A DNA stretch of 64,000 nt. Source: Temnothorax longispinosus. Lineage: Eukaryota > Arthropoda > Insecta > Hymenoptera > Formicidae. The stretch is from the NCBI RefSeq assembly GCF_030848805.1, contig NC_092368.1:9370122-9434121 (forward strand). Reading direction: 5' to 3'. Below the pieces are notes generated by a model. It made no database searches and had not been told where the DNA came from. It saw only the letters and a program-made list of their open reading frames with translations. Within the stretch, counting starts at the first letter, position 1, and every line of letters begins with the position of its first letter. Below, in pieces: positions 23,757-34,986 of this stretch. Position numbers and translations under genes: made by a program.

Positions 23757-23875
23757 TGTGTAACACGTGCGGGATGAGAATTGGACACTCGTGCGGGTGA
23801 TCGCACTCGCCTTCGGCTCGTGCGTCCACTCCGCACTCGTGTCCAATTCTCAACTTCCCGCACTTGTTACACAAA
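23757..23875. repeat. second hairpin, GTGTAACACGTGCGGG arms
   Basis: GTGTAACACGTGCGGGATGA and GAATTGGACACTCGTGCGGG on the left are mirrored by CCGCACTCGTGTCCAATTCT and CCCGCACTTGTTACAC on the right. The loop contains CTCGCCTTCGGCTCG. Adjacent to the previous hairpin; possibly one compound element. Confidence 0.8.
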
Positions 23876-24456
23876 TAACTATTGTGTACAAGGCACCTAA
23901 TTTCCTCACCCAAGGAATCTAACTGTTGTGTGAGCGTTCACATGTGCACGCGTTCCCTTAGGTAGCGCGCATTACTTAGCTGCGCAGTCCGATGCGCAGA
24001 CGTCTTGATGCGGGCGACACGCGAGTCGCCAGAGAGCATTGTGCAAGCAACCGTGCCACGTATTACACGTACAATATATAGTGTTCTAAAAGAAGACGCA
24101 GTGTACATTCATTACCCGCCTTTCCTTACCATTTACTGGATCCACACCAGTACATGTGCGGCTTGCCTCTGAAAGGCGGCACATACACAACACTAACCAA
24201 TAAAACCCCCTCGGCATATCTCGAAATTGGACCCCCCATCGAGGGGGGCTCAAATACAGCAAAATTTTCTTTTGCTAATCTCCGACACGTCCTGCTACCC
24301 TCTGATATCATACTTCAGCCTCCTCTACCTCGCAGAATTGCTTTATATTACAACTATTTTAGCCCGCCAACGGTAACTCGTCCGCCACTCAACACGGCCG
24401 CCAACACTTCTTACGACTGTCATTATCTATTTCTAGGTTATAACTGACTTACGTTT
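23876..24456. other. unassigned, no supported gene
   Basis: Mixed composition. A short inverted pair (CCCCCCATCGAGGGGGG) lies near 24231-24247. The right part (about 24400-24456) starts a dispersed repeat shared with 36.7 kb. Confidence 0.4.
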
Positions 24457-24575
24457 AGCGTTACTTCTGTAGTGACTTATATCGTTTACACGGGATAAAT
24501 TATCATAAATTACCACAAGATTTCGTACGTTTACGCGGAGGAATTATCGTAAGTTACTACTACAGAAGTAACGCT
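24457..24575. mobile_element. small hairpin MITE, AGCGTTACTTCTGTAGT ends
   Basis: 119 bp with inverted ends AGCGTTACTTCTGTAGT and ACTACAGAAGTAACGCT. No clear target duplication. It is inserted just upstream of the larger fold-back. Confidence 0.75.
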
Positions 24576-24589
24576 CGCGTAAACATAAG

Positions 24590-25853
24590 CTCCGGTAACT
24601 TAGCCGGTCAACTTCGACTTTATTAATTTTCATATTTTTTTATCGTTTGTTGGTCGTTTGTTGGTGATTGTTGGCCTAATTACAACGTTTGTTGGTTCTT
24701 AATTTTTTTTTAAATTTAAAAAGAAAAATTAGCATTAAGTTAGCCGGAAAAATTTTATTTTTAATTTTAAAAAAGCCTAATCGATGCGTAATCGTTTGCT
24801 GATGATTGTTGGTCTAATTTTAGCGTTTGTTGGTTTATTATTAGTCTTAAAAACAAAAAAAAAACGAAAAATTATCTTACATATTAAAGTAATCGAAGAT
24901 TGGTTTATTTGCCTACGACTTAAGCTTTATTTCTATCAATTTAAGGCTAACATCTATAAAACTGCCATATGAATACGGGCCTTAACATCGGCAGAAAATC
25001 GCGAAAAGATAAAGAAACATGGTGGTTCGTGGGAAGCACACACACACACACACACACAACGGGGGGGTGCGAGGGGGGGCCTTCGGCCCCCCCTCCCCCG
25101 TCGGTAGGCTGCGTGGACCTCGCTTTACAACATAAAGTACATGCTAAGTTGTAAAACGAAATTATAAAGTACATGCATGGGGGAGGGTGCAGGGGAGAAA
25201 AGCCTTTCTGTTCACGTGCGCTCACGCATGTAAGCCCCCTTGCACCCCTCCATGCATGTGCTTTATAATTTCGTTTTACAACTTAGCATGTACTTTATGT
25301 TGTAAAGCGAGGTCCACGCAGGCTACCGGCGGGGTGGGTGCGGGGGAGGGGGGATCCGAAGGCCCCCCCTCGCACCCCCCCGTTGTGTGTGTGTGTGTGT
25401 GTGTGCTTCCCACAAACCACCATGTTTTTTTATCTTTTCGCGATTTTCTGCCGATGTTAAGGCCCGTATTCATATGGCAGTTTTATAGATGTTAGCCTTA
25501 AATTGATAGAAATAAAGCTTAAGTCGTAGGCAAATAAACCAATCTTCGATTACTTTAATATGTAAGATAATTTTTCGTTTTTTTTCGTTTTTAAGACTAA
25601 TAATAAACCAACAAACGCTAAAATTAGACCAACAATCATCAGCAAACGATTACGCATCGATTAGGCTTTTTTGAAATTAAAAATAAAATTTTTCCGGCTA
25701 ACTTAATGCTAATTTTTCTTTTTAAATTTAAAAAAAAATTAAGAACCAACAAACGTTGTAATTAGGCCAACAATCACCAACAAACGACCAACAAACGATA
25801 AAAAAATATGAAAATTAATAAAGTCGAAGTTGACCGGCTAAGTTACCAGAGCT
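24590..25853. mobile_element. 1.26-kb fold-back element with 11-bp target duplication
   Basis: Long inverted arms (about 24590-25190 and 25255-25853) with outer sequence CGGTAACTTAGCCGGTCAAC and internal repeats of CGTTTGTTGG. The loop is a G/C-biased (CA)n-flanked segment centred near 25215. GTAAACATAAG lies directly outside both ends (24579-24589 and 25854-25864). An 11-bp duplication suits MULE/Foldback-type transposition. No transposase. Confidence 0.9.
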
Positions 25854-25864
25854 GTAAACATAAG

Positions 25865-26330
25865 TATGACCGGCTGAACGCACTATCTGCACTGAACGCA
25901 GAACGCACACGTACATACATATATTGTCACGCACTGCGACACTGCAGTGCACGGTCTGCACGGTCTGCACGGGCATCACTGCCCTCTCATGTCAAAAATG
26001 GGAAAGTGGCACCAGTCGCCATTTTTGTCCGACGACGACGTAAACGTTTCTTAAAATAAAAATTTCTACATTTGGACTTTTCATCGCAATATCTCCGCTC
26101 GTAGAGCACGTAACGGAAAAATAAAGATACTTTTATTATATAAATTTGGGCCAAGCTATCTATTTTAAGTTTAGTTAGAACTTGATCCGTTCACTGGTGT
26201 TATCGAGATCTCAAAATCTCGGGTACTCGTAACTCGTCGCGTCGTATAAATGATCCACGGTGCGGTCTCGCTTCGCGTATACTTGACGCGAGACACTACC
26301 GTGTCTCTTGTTCACAGACATTTCTTAAAA
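25865..26330. repeat. dispersed repeat shared with 36.7-37.1 kb
   Basis: Shares with the later copy GCTGAACGCACT, CGCAATATCTCCGCTCG, TTAGAACTTGATCCGTTCAC, GAGATCTCAAAATCTC and GCGAGACACTACCGTGTCT in the same order. In this copy the left part (24400-24456) is separated by the two insertions at 24457-24575 and 24590-25853. Possibly a solo LTR or other non-coding repeat; class unknown. Confidence 0.75.
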
Positions 26331-26542
26331 AATAATGGACCTTTGATCGCGTATAAAGCTAGATCTAATCAACTAAATCTTAAAGAGTTGAAATAGGGGT
26401 AGAAAAGACCGAAAAAGATAATAAAATTACAAATAGTCCAATATCTCAAAATTTACGGAAGTTATAGCTACCACAAACATTTCTCAAAAAATTCAAAATT
26501 ATATAAAAAATAAACCCCTTTACCGATCTTCGATAAATACGT
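26331..26542. repeat. AT-rich dispersed repeat piece
   Basis: GAAATAGGGGTAGA followed by a phrase CAAAATTTACGGAAGTTA recurs here, near 26845-26880, near 28800-28830 and near 29057-29260. No coding. Confidence 0.5.
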
Positions 26543-26829
26543 TTATTGACTCCCCTCAGGGTTGCAAGGCGTTTTCTAGGGACGTTCCCAACCCTTTATT
26601 CAATTCTCATCCAATACTACCTTTCTCCTCTCACTTTAACCCTTTGGACCAACGGCTTAACGTCTTTTTCCAAAAGACGGAGCCCAGTTTGCTCCGCACA
26701 AGAGCCTATCTTGCATGGAGGGGCGCAGCTATCGGAAAAACATTCCATGCTTCATGGCTCTAGTGGACTCGAACCTGGTTCCTCAGATTACCAGTCTGGC
26801 GCTCTACCACTAGACCACACTACCGCCCT
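26543..26829 (-). mobile_element. tRNA-derived SINE (copy 2)
   Basis: Complement-strand copy of the SINE at 8480-8767: head AGGGCGG at 26829, B-box (plus-strand GGACTCGAACC) at 26765-26775, the same CGGAGCCCAG body, and a 3' tail ending in CCCTGAGGGGAG then AATAAA. The anticodon-loop region reads better than in copy 1 and would give a GGT (Thr-like) loop, but I would not insist on the source tRNA. No clear target duplication. Confidence 0.88.
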
Positions 26830-26894
26830 AAAAAGATTGAGACCAATATTTCCAAATTTACGGAAGTTAGAGCAACCACACCCATTTACAAGAT

Positions 26895-26937
26895 GTACAC
26901 ACACACACACACACACACCCGCGCGCGCGCGCGCACA
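26895..26937. repeat. (CA)n-(CG)n microsatellite
   Basis: A CA run passing into GC alternation (CGCGCGCGCGCG) and back to CA, a potential Z-DNA-forming tract. Confidence 0.95.
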
Positions 26938-27701
26938 CATTTTTTAAAAAGTGTATTTTTCGACGTTTTAGAACATTTTAAACACATTGGCAGCGCTGGA
27001 AGCGGCAACTTCAAAAATTTTTTTTTATGAAAACAGCTCCTTCGATGAAGAAGCAATAAAAAAATAAAATAAGAAAATAAGAAAAAAAGAAAATTGTAAA
27101 ATATCAATTTAATAATTTCTAATTAAAATAAAATAAAACAAACGATCATTAAAAACATAGTATTTATTACACAAAACTAAAATAGATAAAAAGATCTAAA
27201 AATTATTGATAGAAATTTTATTATATTAATTAAGGTTTAACATTTTCTAAGATAAATAAATAACTCTTTGTTACTTTAGATATAAATTATACAATTAAAG
27301 AATAAATATACAGATATTTATTTTAATATAAATATTTTTTTTATTCTAAAATATAGGGGGGAACGGGGCGAAGTCGTCACTATTTTTTTGGTGCCGATTT
27401 TTAACAACAAAACAAATAATTTCAGTAAAATGTGGTATACCGTTGTAAAAAGTGAACACTTGGCTACAAAATTTATAAGGGCATTTTTGGTCTACGTCAT
27501 TTTGTTCAACTGGTATAGAGTAAAAACGACAAAGGCGCAAAAATTGAAGTGTCAAAATTGCTGGGGTGGAGTCGTCACACACCTGGGGCAGAGTCGTCAC
27601 TCTATTTTCGGACTGAATTTTAAATAAAAATTCATAATTTCAATCATAAAAAATGATAGGATACATTTTATTAACTATTTTTTAATAGAAAAATGGAAAC
27701 A

Positions 27702-28150
27702 TTAATTGAAAACACGATGGCGGAAATAATTACAAGAAAAGCGCACGCACTTATGTATCCCACGCTCGCATGAAATGCACTGTTTTTCGTCAGCTCTGTT
27801 CTCTGTCATCTCTGAGCACACACAGCACATATTATCCGAGTCTTCGTCGGAATCTGACCACTGCTGCTCCCTTGACTTTGATTTTCGTCCGAAGTCTCCA
27901 TGATATCGTACGGCCACGTCATCCAAGTGTGCTATTTCATCATTATTCTTCTTCAGCTAGTTGTTCATCGTAGTTCTCGGGACTCCAAATTGTTTTGCGG
28001 CTACTTTTTGTCTCAATTTTATGTTTTGTCTTAACTTTGTTTTACTTTATCTTACTTTGTCTTAATTCTCTTTCATCTTTTTTCACCGCGAGAACTGCCT
28101 TCCTGAGTTGCTTCTTGTCGACGAGAGTCGTTTTGCGATGGTACGTGTGT
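27702..28150 (-). pseudogene. collapsed pogo-like transposase: HTH + C-terminal zinc cluster
   Basis: Read on the minus strand, the N-terminal piece (about 28150-28075, VDKKQLRKAVLAVKKDE) continues after a frame change into VAAKQFGVPRTT. This looks like a pipsqueak/CENP-B-type helix-turn-helix used by pogo transposases to bind their ends. A TAG follows at once and the same frame continues into LKKNNDEIAHLDD. A Cys-rich stretch (CCVCSEMTENRADEKQC, CERGIHKC) then resembles the PHD-like C-terminus of some pogo/Tigger transposases. The whole DDE catalytic domain is absent, so this copy is non-autonomous. Family naming is from motif memory. Confidence 0.65.
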
Positions 28151-28189
28151 ACCATTTTTTTGTAATTGAGAAATACAATGACGCATTTG

Positions 28190-28760
28190 CAACAAAAAAC
28201 AAGTAGAAATTTGCACATTGCTTCTTCATAGTTTTTAAGTGTGCAAGTAGAAACTTGTGTACATTGCTTTCTCATAGTTTTTAAGTGTGCAAGTAGAAAC
28301 TTGTTTAAGTGAGCAAGTAGAAACTTGTGTGCACATTGCTTTTTTATAGTTTTTAAGTGTGCAAGTAGAAACCTGTACATTGCTTCTTCTATGAGGAAAC
28401 CTGTTCTTTTATGCATAATTATTAGTAGATATTTATTAATTTAGCTTCGTCATAGAGGAAGCAATGTACAGGTTTCTATTTGCACACTTAAAAACTATAA
28501 GAAAGCAATGTGCACAAGTTTCTACTTGCTCATTTAAACAAGTTTCTACTTGCACACTTAAAAACTATGAGAAAGCAATGTACACAAGTTTCCACTTGCA
28601 CACTTAAAAACTATGAGGAAGCAATGTACAAGTTTCTACTTGCACATTTAAAAACTATGAGGAAGCAATGTGCAAGTTTCTACTTGCACACTTAAAAACT
28701 ATGAGGACTATGAGGAAGCAATGTGCAAGTTTCTACTTGCACACTTTTTTTATGAATAGA
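28190..28760. repeat. palindromic minisatellite, ~46-bp unit
   Basis: About five copies of GTGCAAGTAGAAACTTG with a spacer (ACATTGCTTC.TCATAGTTTT) lie left of about 28430. Six or so lie in the opposite orientation to the right, so the array is a large inverted repeat of tandem repeats. Short ORFs within it are repeat products. Confidence 0.9.
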
Positions 28761-28839
28761 GTATCATTAAAGATAGATTGGTGTTGTATTTGGCTTGATA
28801 TCTCAAAATTTGCGGAAATTAGAGCAATCACGTAGATTT

Positions 28840-29255
28840 TTTTAAACAAAAATCGGTAACCTTTTTATTATTAGCAATTTTTATTAATTCTATTATATTC
28901 TTCAATTTTTTCTACCTTTATTTTGTATATATTTCTTTAAAATTTAATTAATCAGTTCTTGAGTTATAGAAATTTCAGTAAACTTGGCTGTTTTTTTTTT
29001 TTTAACAGAAATTGGTAACTAATCAACAAAATCCAGAACTAATCTTAACGAATTGATATGAAATAGGGGTAGAGAAGACTAAAGAATATAATAGAATATA
29101 TTAATAAAAATTGTTAATAATAAAGGAGTTACCAAATTCTGTTTAAAAAAAAAACAGCCAAGTTTACTGAAATTTTTATAACTCAAAAACTGATTAATTA
29201 AATTTTAAAGAATTATATATGAAATAGGGGTTAAAAAACTGAAAAATATAATAGA
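28840..29255. repeat. imperfect palindrome with poly-T/poly-A arms
   Basis: Left phrases AAATCGGTAACC, ATTAATCAGTTCTTGAGTT and AGTAAACTTGGCTG are mirrored to the right of about 29030 by CAGCCAAGTTTACT, AACTCAAAAACTGATTAAT and related words. It lies inside the pogo-like element. Confidence 0.8.
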
Positions 29256-29763
29256 ATTAGAAATAGATTTCGATATCTTAAATATTGAGAAAGCTATAGC
29301 GTAAAACACGCTTTTCTGAAAAATGTAAATTCCCTTAAAATCCATACCGGTCGACAGGTTTTAATAAAATTGGAGGAGAACATACTTTCTATGATACTCT
29401 ATTTGTGTGCAAAACTTCAACCCGGTATCTAAAAAATTGTAGAAGTAGATGCGTGTACAAAAAATCCGTACGCACGTACGCACGCATGCACGCACGCACA
29501 CACACACACACTCTCTTCAGAATCACTTATCTCGAGGTTCGGAGAGAAAATAATATTTAAAATATTGAAAATTTTCGACGCGCAAAAAATTTCACTTTTG
29601 ACCTTCGAAAACACGTTTGCCTTAATGAAAATCACAACATGGCATATAATCTCACGTTGGTCACATGGCCACCATAAGTAGCGTTTACAATATTAATAGC
29701 GAGTTCACACAACATACAAATTTTAAGATAATTGTAGTGACGACTCCGCCCCGGTCTCTCCTA

Positions 29764-30383
29764 TACTACATATACTGTATGAAATATATATAGATTAGAT
29801 TTAATCAATTCTTTTTGTATATAGCTGTTTTCTAAACAGGATTCTTCATATACTAAAAAATCTTAATTTTTAAATCAGGCAAATATATGTAACATCCAAG
29901 TGATAGATCTGCATCCCATAAATTATTCAAATATTTTTTATTTAAATCATCATATACTAATATCAGAAGTGAACAATTATTCCAATATGTTGCAGCCATT
30001 CCATATGTTCTAATAGTTAAAAGGAATTTAGTAAAATTACCTAAAATAAAATCTTGTATTAACGGATATTTAATTTTATAGAGACAATAAAATTAAAGGT
30101 TAATAAAATTAAAGTTAACCCTCAATTGTCACATTTTTTTTGAATATATTTTAACGATTTCTTTTAACATAATGCCACTTAAAAAGTTAATTTTTTATAA
30201 TAAGATTACATTGTACAATGTTTAAACTTAAATTTAGAATTTTTGCGATCCACTTAAACTGTTAGTTTTTGAACAGCATGCAGCTGTTTGAAAATTGATT
30301 GAGGTCACTTTGACCCCGTGCAATGGAAACAGATAAACCAACTTGACTAACCCGACTCTGACTCGACTCTGATCCAATTCTAA
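29764..30383. other. AT-rich, no supported gene
   Basis: A 60-codon minus-strand open stretch (about 29870-30060) follows an AG acceptor-like site, but it is AT-rich and not convincing. TTAACCC at 30115 is followed by AATTGTCACA, faintly like the 19083 MITE end; no second end was found. Confidence 0.4.
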
Positions 30384-30412
30384 CCCTCGGTGGAATCATC
30401 ATCATCGTGGCG

Positions 30413-33335
30413 TCACAGCCCTTGGTGGGCCATAGCCTTCTCCAGAATGCACCTCCATTTGTCCCTATTAAGCGCCCTGGTTCTCCACCCCCTCACTCCA
30501 ATCATCCGCAAGTCACTCTTTACTCTATCCAGAAATCTCGCTCTTGGTCTCCCTCGCCTACGCTGTCCATATATTTTCTCTAGCAGAGTCTTCTTAGCTG
30601 GATCTTGGTCAGGCATCCTCATCACATGCCCTACCCATCTCAGGCGCCCCACCTTGACGTGTTTCACTACATCCGGGCCCTGGAAGAGGCTATATAACTC
30701 ATGGTTATACCTTCTGCTCCATTTTCCTTTATGGCCCTAAAAATTTTTCTCAGGATTTTTCGCTCAAAACATCCTAGAGCTGCTTCATCTCTTTTTGTTA
30801 GCATCCATGTTTCTGATGCATATGTCAGTACTGGTCGTATAAGGGTTTTATATAGTTTGCATTTAGTCACCCTGGAGATATTGTGTGACCTTAGTTGCGG
30901 CATTAATGCAAAATAGCACCGGTTTGCAGATACAATTCTCTGTTTTATTTCCGTCGTGGTGTTGTCGCTACAGATGAGAGATCCCAAATATGTGAACTTG
31001 CTGACAGCCTCTATTTTATCATTACCAATTTGTATGTATTGGTTTCTATTACCTAGGCCCTGCTTCGAGGTTGCTAACATATATTTAGTTTTACTACTAT
31101 TTATTACCAATCCCATTTCTGTCGCTGCATTTTTGAGGGCCACAAATGCATCCTTAACTCCTTTCTCCGTTCTGCTGATTAGGTCCACGTCGTCAGCATA
31201 GGCCAGAATTTGGGTGGACTTGGTGTAAATTGTTCCTGTCGTAAGGAGCTGGGACTGTTGCATTACTTTTTCGAGGGCAATATTAAACAGCATACACGAA
31301 AGTGCGTCTCCTTGACGCAGTCCATTATTGGCCTCAAAAACCCCCGACAACTTGTTCCCTATTTGCACTTTACATTGCACTTCCTTCATTGATAATTGCA
31401 CTAATCTTACCAAATACTTCGGTATTTGAAATTCTTCCATAGCCTCGTATAATTTCATTCTATATATAGAGTTATACGCCGTTCTGAAGTCCACGAAAAT
31501 GTGGTGTGTGTCTATGCCGTATTCTAGAGTTTTTTCCAGTATCTGTCTAATGGCTGAAAGATGATTTATTGTTGATTTCCCTCGGGTGAATCCAGTTTGG
31601 TAGTTCCCTACTATTTTTTCGGCAAATGGTTTTAGACGTTCACATAGTATTTTCGAGAATATTTTATACGCCGTATTTAATAGTGTGATTCCCCGATAGT
31701 TAGAGCATTCCCATACATCACCTTTTTTATATATTGTACATATGATTCCCAAGCTCTACTCCTTCAGAAAGACCTTCTGATCCCAGATTTTCAATAGTAA
31801 CCTGTGTATGGCCTCTGCCACCTCTTCGCCTCCGTATTTAAAGAGTTCCGCCGGGATACTGTCACTTCCTGAGCTTTTATTGTTTGACAGGGTCTTTATA
31901 GCCTCTCTAACTTCCTCCTTTGTTGGGGGGTTTTGTTCCTCCTCATCTATTGTGCCATCGTTGCGCTCTCTCTCTTCCTCCTCATCCACTCTCTCCTGAC
32001 TTTTATCTATATTTAATAACAAGCTGAAGTATTCCATTCATCTCTTTAATACTTCATCTTTTGAGCTCAGCAGATCCCTTTCTCTGTTTTTACATTGTGT
32101 TGTTCGTTGTTTAAATCCTTTTCTGGTAGTATTGACTTTTTTGTAAAATTTTCTATATTTACGTTCTCTGTTTAGGCATTCTATCTCTCTCAGTTGTTCT
32201 TCCATTCATGCCTTTTTCTTTCTTTTATGTACGCGTTTCTCCTCTCGCCTTCTAAGTCGGTATTCCTCAATCTTTGTCTTAGTTCTTCTGGTCTGCATCT
32301 TCCTCCAAGCCTCGTTCTTTGCCTTGGTTGCGTCTTCACATTCTTTACGAACCACTGATTAGCTTTCCTACCTCAGTTTATACCAACTACCTCTTCTCCT
32401 ACAATTTTCATTGCGTCTCTGAGCCTTTCCCAATAACTATTTATCTGGGAGGGGGGCGTTTGTTCCCTGATTTCAGTTATTTTTGCCTGTAATTTGCTTC
32501 CATACTCTTCTCTTGTTCGTGTTGGAGTTTTTGTATATCATACTTTTTCTTAGGTTGTTCCCTACTCTCTTTCTTTGTATTCGAGATTCGCGCCCTTAGG
32601 GTAGCTCCAACTGTAGGGTAGGTCTGAGTCCATATTTGCTCCTCTATAGCTTCTACAGTCCATTACGTTATTTCCATGCCGTGAGTCAATAAGGATGTGA
32701 TCGATCTGGTTTTGCGTCTCCCCATCTGGCAAAGTCCACGTTGCCTTATGTATCCTTTTATGTTCAAAGCAGGTGCTAACAATTGTCATATTAAGTGAGA
32801 CTGCAAAGTCAACTAGTCTCTCGCCATTATCGTTGGAGACCTCATGTAGGCTCTGCCCTCCTATTATAGGTCTAAAGATCATCTCCCTCCCCACTTTGGC
32901 ATTCATATCACCTAGTACTATGTTAATATCATGTTTCGGGCAATGACGGTATACTCTTTTCATTTCCCTATAGAAACTTTTCTTTTCATCCTCCGGTTTC
33001 TTTTCTGTTGGGGCGTGTGCATTTATGAATTAATAGTTAAAAAATTTTCCTCTAATTCTTATACGACATATTCTCTGGTTAACCGCCTCAAAACCAATTA
33101 CCCTTTCCCTCAATTTTCTACTAACTGCAAATCCAACCCCCTCTACTTGATCTTTATTACTGCAGCTGTAGTACACATTATGTGTTCTTTTTTCGAGCAC
33201 ACCACATCCAGTCCAGCGCATTTCCTGTAGGGCTAGTATTTCTATCCTGTATTCATCCATTCTATCCAGTAGGGCTCTTAGTGCTCCAGCTCTGTAGAGG
33301 GTACGTATATTCCATGTTCCTATTCTCATGTCCAT
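30413..33335 (-). pseudogene. RTE-type LINE polyprotein (EN-RT), broken
   Basis: EN starts near 33335 (MDMRIGTWNIRTLYRAG), with LALQEMRWTG and VLGDMNAKVG. An in-frame TAA near 33030 cuts it. EN continues in frame to 32562 (QIDHILID). The linker (32040-32560) shows two TGA codons at expected Trp sites (plus-strand TCA 32206-32208 and 32038-32040). RT occupies 30667-31752: NYRGITLLNTAYKI, FVDFRTAYNS, NGLRQGDALSCMLF and an intact AYADDVDLI. The C-terminal domain (30413-30667) has RLRWVGHVMRM and RGRPRARFLDRV, typical of RTE/related LINEs. There is one long product in the family, no RNase H. At least three stops plus a frame change near 31750 make this copy dead. Confidence 0.9.
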
Positions 33336-33625
33336 TCTTCGTTTGCCATTCCGTCGCCCAAAGGTCCGTCCGGCTCCGCATTCTTGAGATTCCGTAACAA
33401 GAGCTTTTTCCGGGAAGGGGTTGTTAGCCCCTAGCCCAACCCCCTTTTCGGAGGGCCATTTCTTCCTTCTTTGTCTGCCCTGACCCCACATTCCATTGGG
33501 GTTGGTTACCCAATCTCCGGCGGGGTTGCTCAAGTTACTAGGGTACGCCTGCTTGGCGGTGAAAATAGAAATTAGGTAGGAGAGGCTATGTGTTGCTATC
33601 TGCAAGCGGCAACATGTGGTACGCA

Positions 33626-33712
33626 CCCAGATAGCACAGCTGATCTTTATGAATTTAAAAAGGTCTGAATCTGATCTTTATGAATTCATAAAGATCAACT
33701 GTGCTATCTGGG
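33626..33712. mobile_element. 87-bp palindromic MITE, CCCAGATAGCAC ends
   Basis: CCCAGATAGCACAGCTGATC at the left and its near-complement ending GTGCTATCTGGG at the right. The centre repeats GATCTTTATGAATT. It sits in the 5' leader of the RTE LINE. Target duplication not clear. Confidence 0.85.
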
Positions 33713-33749
33713 CATGCACTACCCCTTTGTACCCCACCCTCGGTGGAAT

Positions 33750-33894
33750 ACTTATTGAAATAAAATGTTCTCCTCTTTTCTCTCTCTTTCGTTGCTATAA
33801 AATGTTTTTTAAAATTACAACTTTAAGTTTTATTAACATAAACTTTTTATTTATAAACCAAATTTGTATAAAATACAAAGAACGAAAACATGTC
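33750..33894. other. short AT-rich spacer
   Basis: Sequence outside the RTE target duplication. Nothing recognised. Confidence 0.4.
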
Positions 33895-34072
33895 CACAAT
33901 ATGATTTTAAAAGACGACTAAAAGATGTCTAATATCGGATGTCTTTTAATCATCTTATAAGTGACATAAGTCATCTTTTAGTCATCTTTTAGTCGACTTT
34001 AAGCTCTAACAAAAAGACATCTGTGCCGAAAATTTATCATCTTTTAGACATCTTTGTGCTGTCTGGGAAGTG
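33895..34072. repeat. AAAGATGTCTTTT-type small element
   Basis: Dense short inverted words (AAAAGACGACTAAAAGATG, CATCTTTTAGTCATCTTTTA, GACATCTTTGTGC). It ends in GTGCTGTCTGGG, matching the ends of other small elements here. The left end is not sharply defined. Confidence 0.6.
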
Positions 34073-34975
34073 ACTGTCAATTAAAGCAATGTTAACCATA
34101 TACATAGTTTTACATTAACAATAACTTAAAAAAATGATGGTAGACTTGAAATACTACTATAGCTTTGAGGATTGCAAATATATCTATAAACGAAGAGATT
34201 AATTACAATCAGTGTGATAGGCACCACAAGCATTGTATCCATGGATGCTAATTTATTTATTTACAGATATGTGAGTGTCAGAAGAAGCACTGGCTTAACC
34301 AGCATACAAGGAAATAAAAGATTTAGATAACGCAAAATAGATCACTTACCTTTGGCAACGTACAGGCGTAACGAGCCAGCTTTCTAGTTCTCACAATCAG
34401 AATAATAAGTTAGGTTAAGTTGATCGCGGCGTTAGCTTCATAAAATGTGCGATCTCGAGTAAAAACCTAGTAAAAATCGAAATCAGAAGTAGATTTAATC
34501 ATTACAACGTATGTGTGATGATGAGGATAACAAGTATTTGCAACAAATTCAGTAGATTTAATGAAATGTTTTACCATTAAAAATCTCTATCTTCTTCTTG
34601 ACGAAAAAAATGATTAAAGTTCGTGCCAAGCACATTGTCAATTACGGCCAACTAATGCGAATATTACGTCGAAACGTAATACTTCTCGACGTAAAAGCGG
34701 GAAATACTTAGCGGGAAGGCCGGGAAGACCAGATAATCCAGTAAAATAACAAAATTTGGAGGAAATAATACTGAGTGGGCTGAAACTATGTAAAAAGGTT
34801 TGTTTTAGGGTACTATTTAACATATTAAAAGTCCCCATGTGTAGACGCTACGTTGCGGGCAGAGGAGGGTCCAAAAAGTCCTAATTTCGAGTCATTTTAC
34901 TGGGCTAAGAGAAGAAACGCTGCAATGCTACGTTTGTTGCCTCAAGATGGCTCGAAAAAGCATTATAGACTGCGT
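34073..34975. other. unassigned, no supported gene
   Basis: A potential acceptor near 34265 (TTATTTACAG) is followed by only 16 open codons. No other signal. The left target copy of the next LINE closes it. Confidence 0.4.
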
Positions 34976-34986
34976 ATGCGTATTTA

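Larger units (their letters stand above)
27356..29761. mobile_element. pogo-like DNA element, internally deleted
   Basis: 2406 bp with ends GGGGGGAACGGGGCGAAGTC and, on the complement, GGAGAGACCGGGGCGGAGTC, both running on into GTCACTA. TA on each side (27354-27355, 29762-29763) fits Tc1/mariner/pogo target choice. The interior contains a short minus-strand transposase remnant (27702-28150), a palindromic minisatellite, and a second imperfect palindrome. A partial copy of the left end lies at 6772-7020. Confidence 0.88.
30397..33736 (-). mobile_element. near-full-length RTE-type LINE with 13-bp TSD
   Basis: CCCTCGGTGGAAT is found directly outside both ends (30384-30396 and 33737-33749), which fixes the element at 3.34 kb. 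The 3' end (low coordinates) finishes in ATGATGATGAT-type repeats, common for RTE-like elements. EN, linker, RT and C-terminal domains follow one another on the minus strand. A palindromic 87-bp MITE lies in the 5' leader. Confidence 0.92.

Noticed and set aside
28190..28760. CRISPR-like array
   Set aside because: Units are minisatellite repeats with no unique spacers, and they invert in the middle; the context is eukaryotic.
29870..30070. Possible exon on the minus strand, loosely GTPase-like (TIRTYGMAATYW, LLILVYDD)
   Set aside because: The similarity is vague, the sequence is very AT-rich and no further exon fits; a chance open frame is more likely.
30115..30330. Fifth TTAA MITE
   Set aside because: TTAACCC and a short similar phrase are present at the left, but no matching right end with TTAA was found.
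34260..34320. Acceptor-like TTATTTACAG with short open frame
   Set aside because: Only about 16 codons to a stop and no partner exon.
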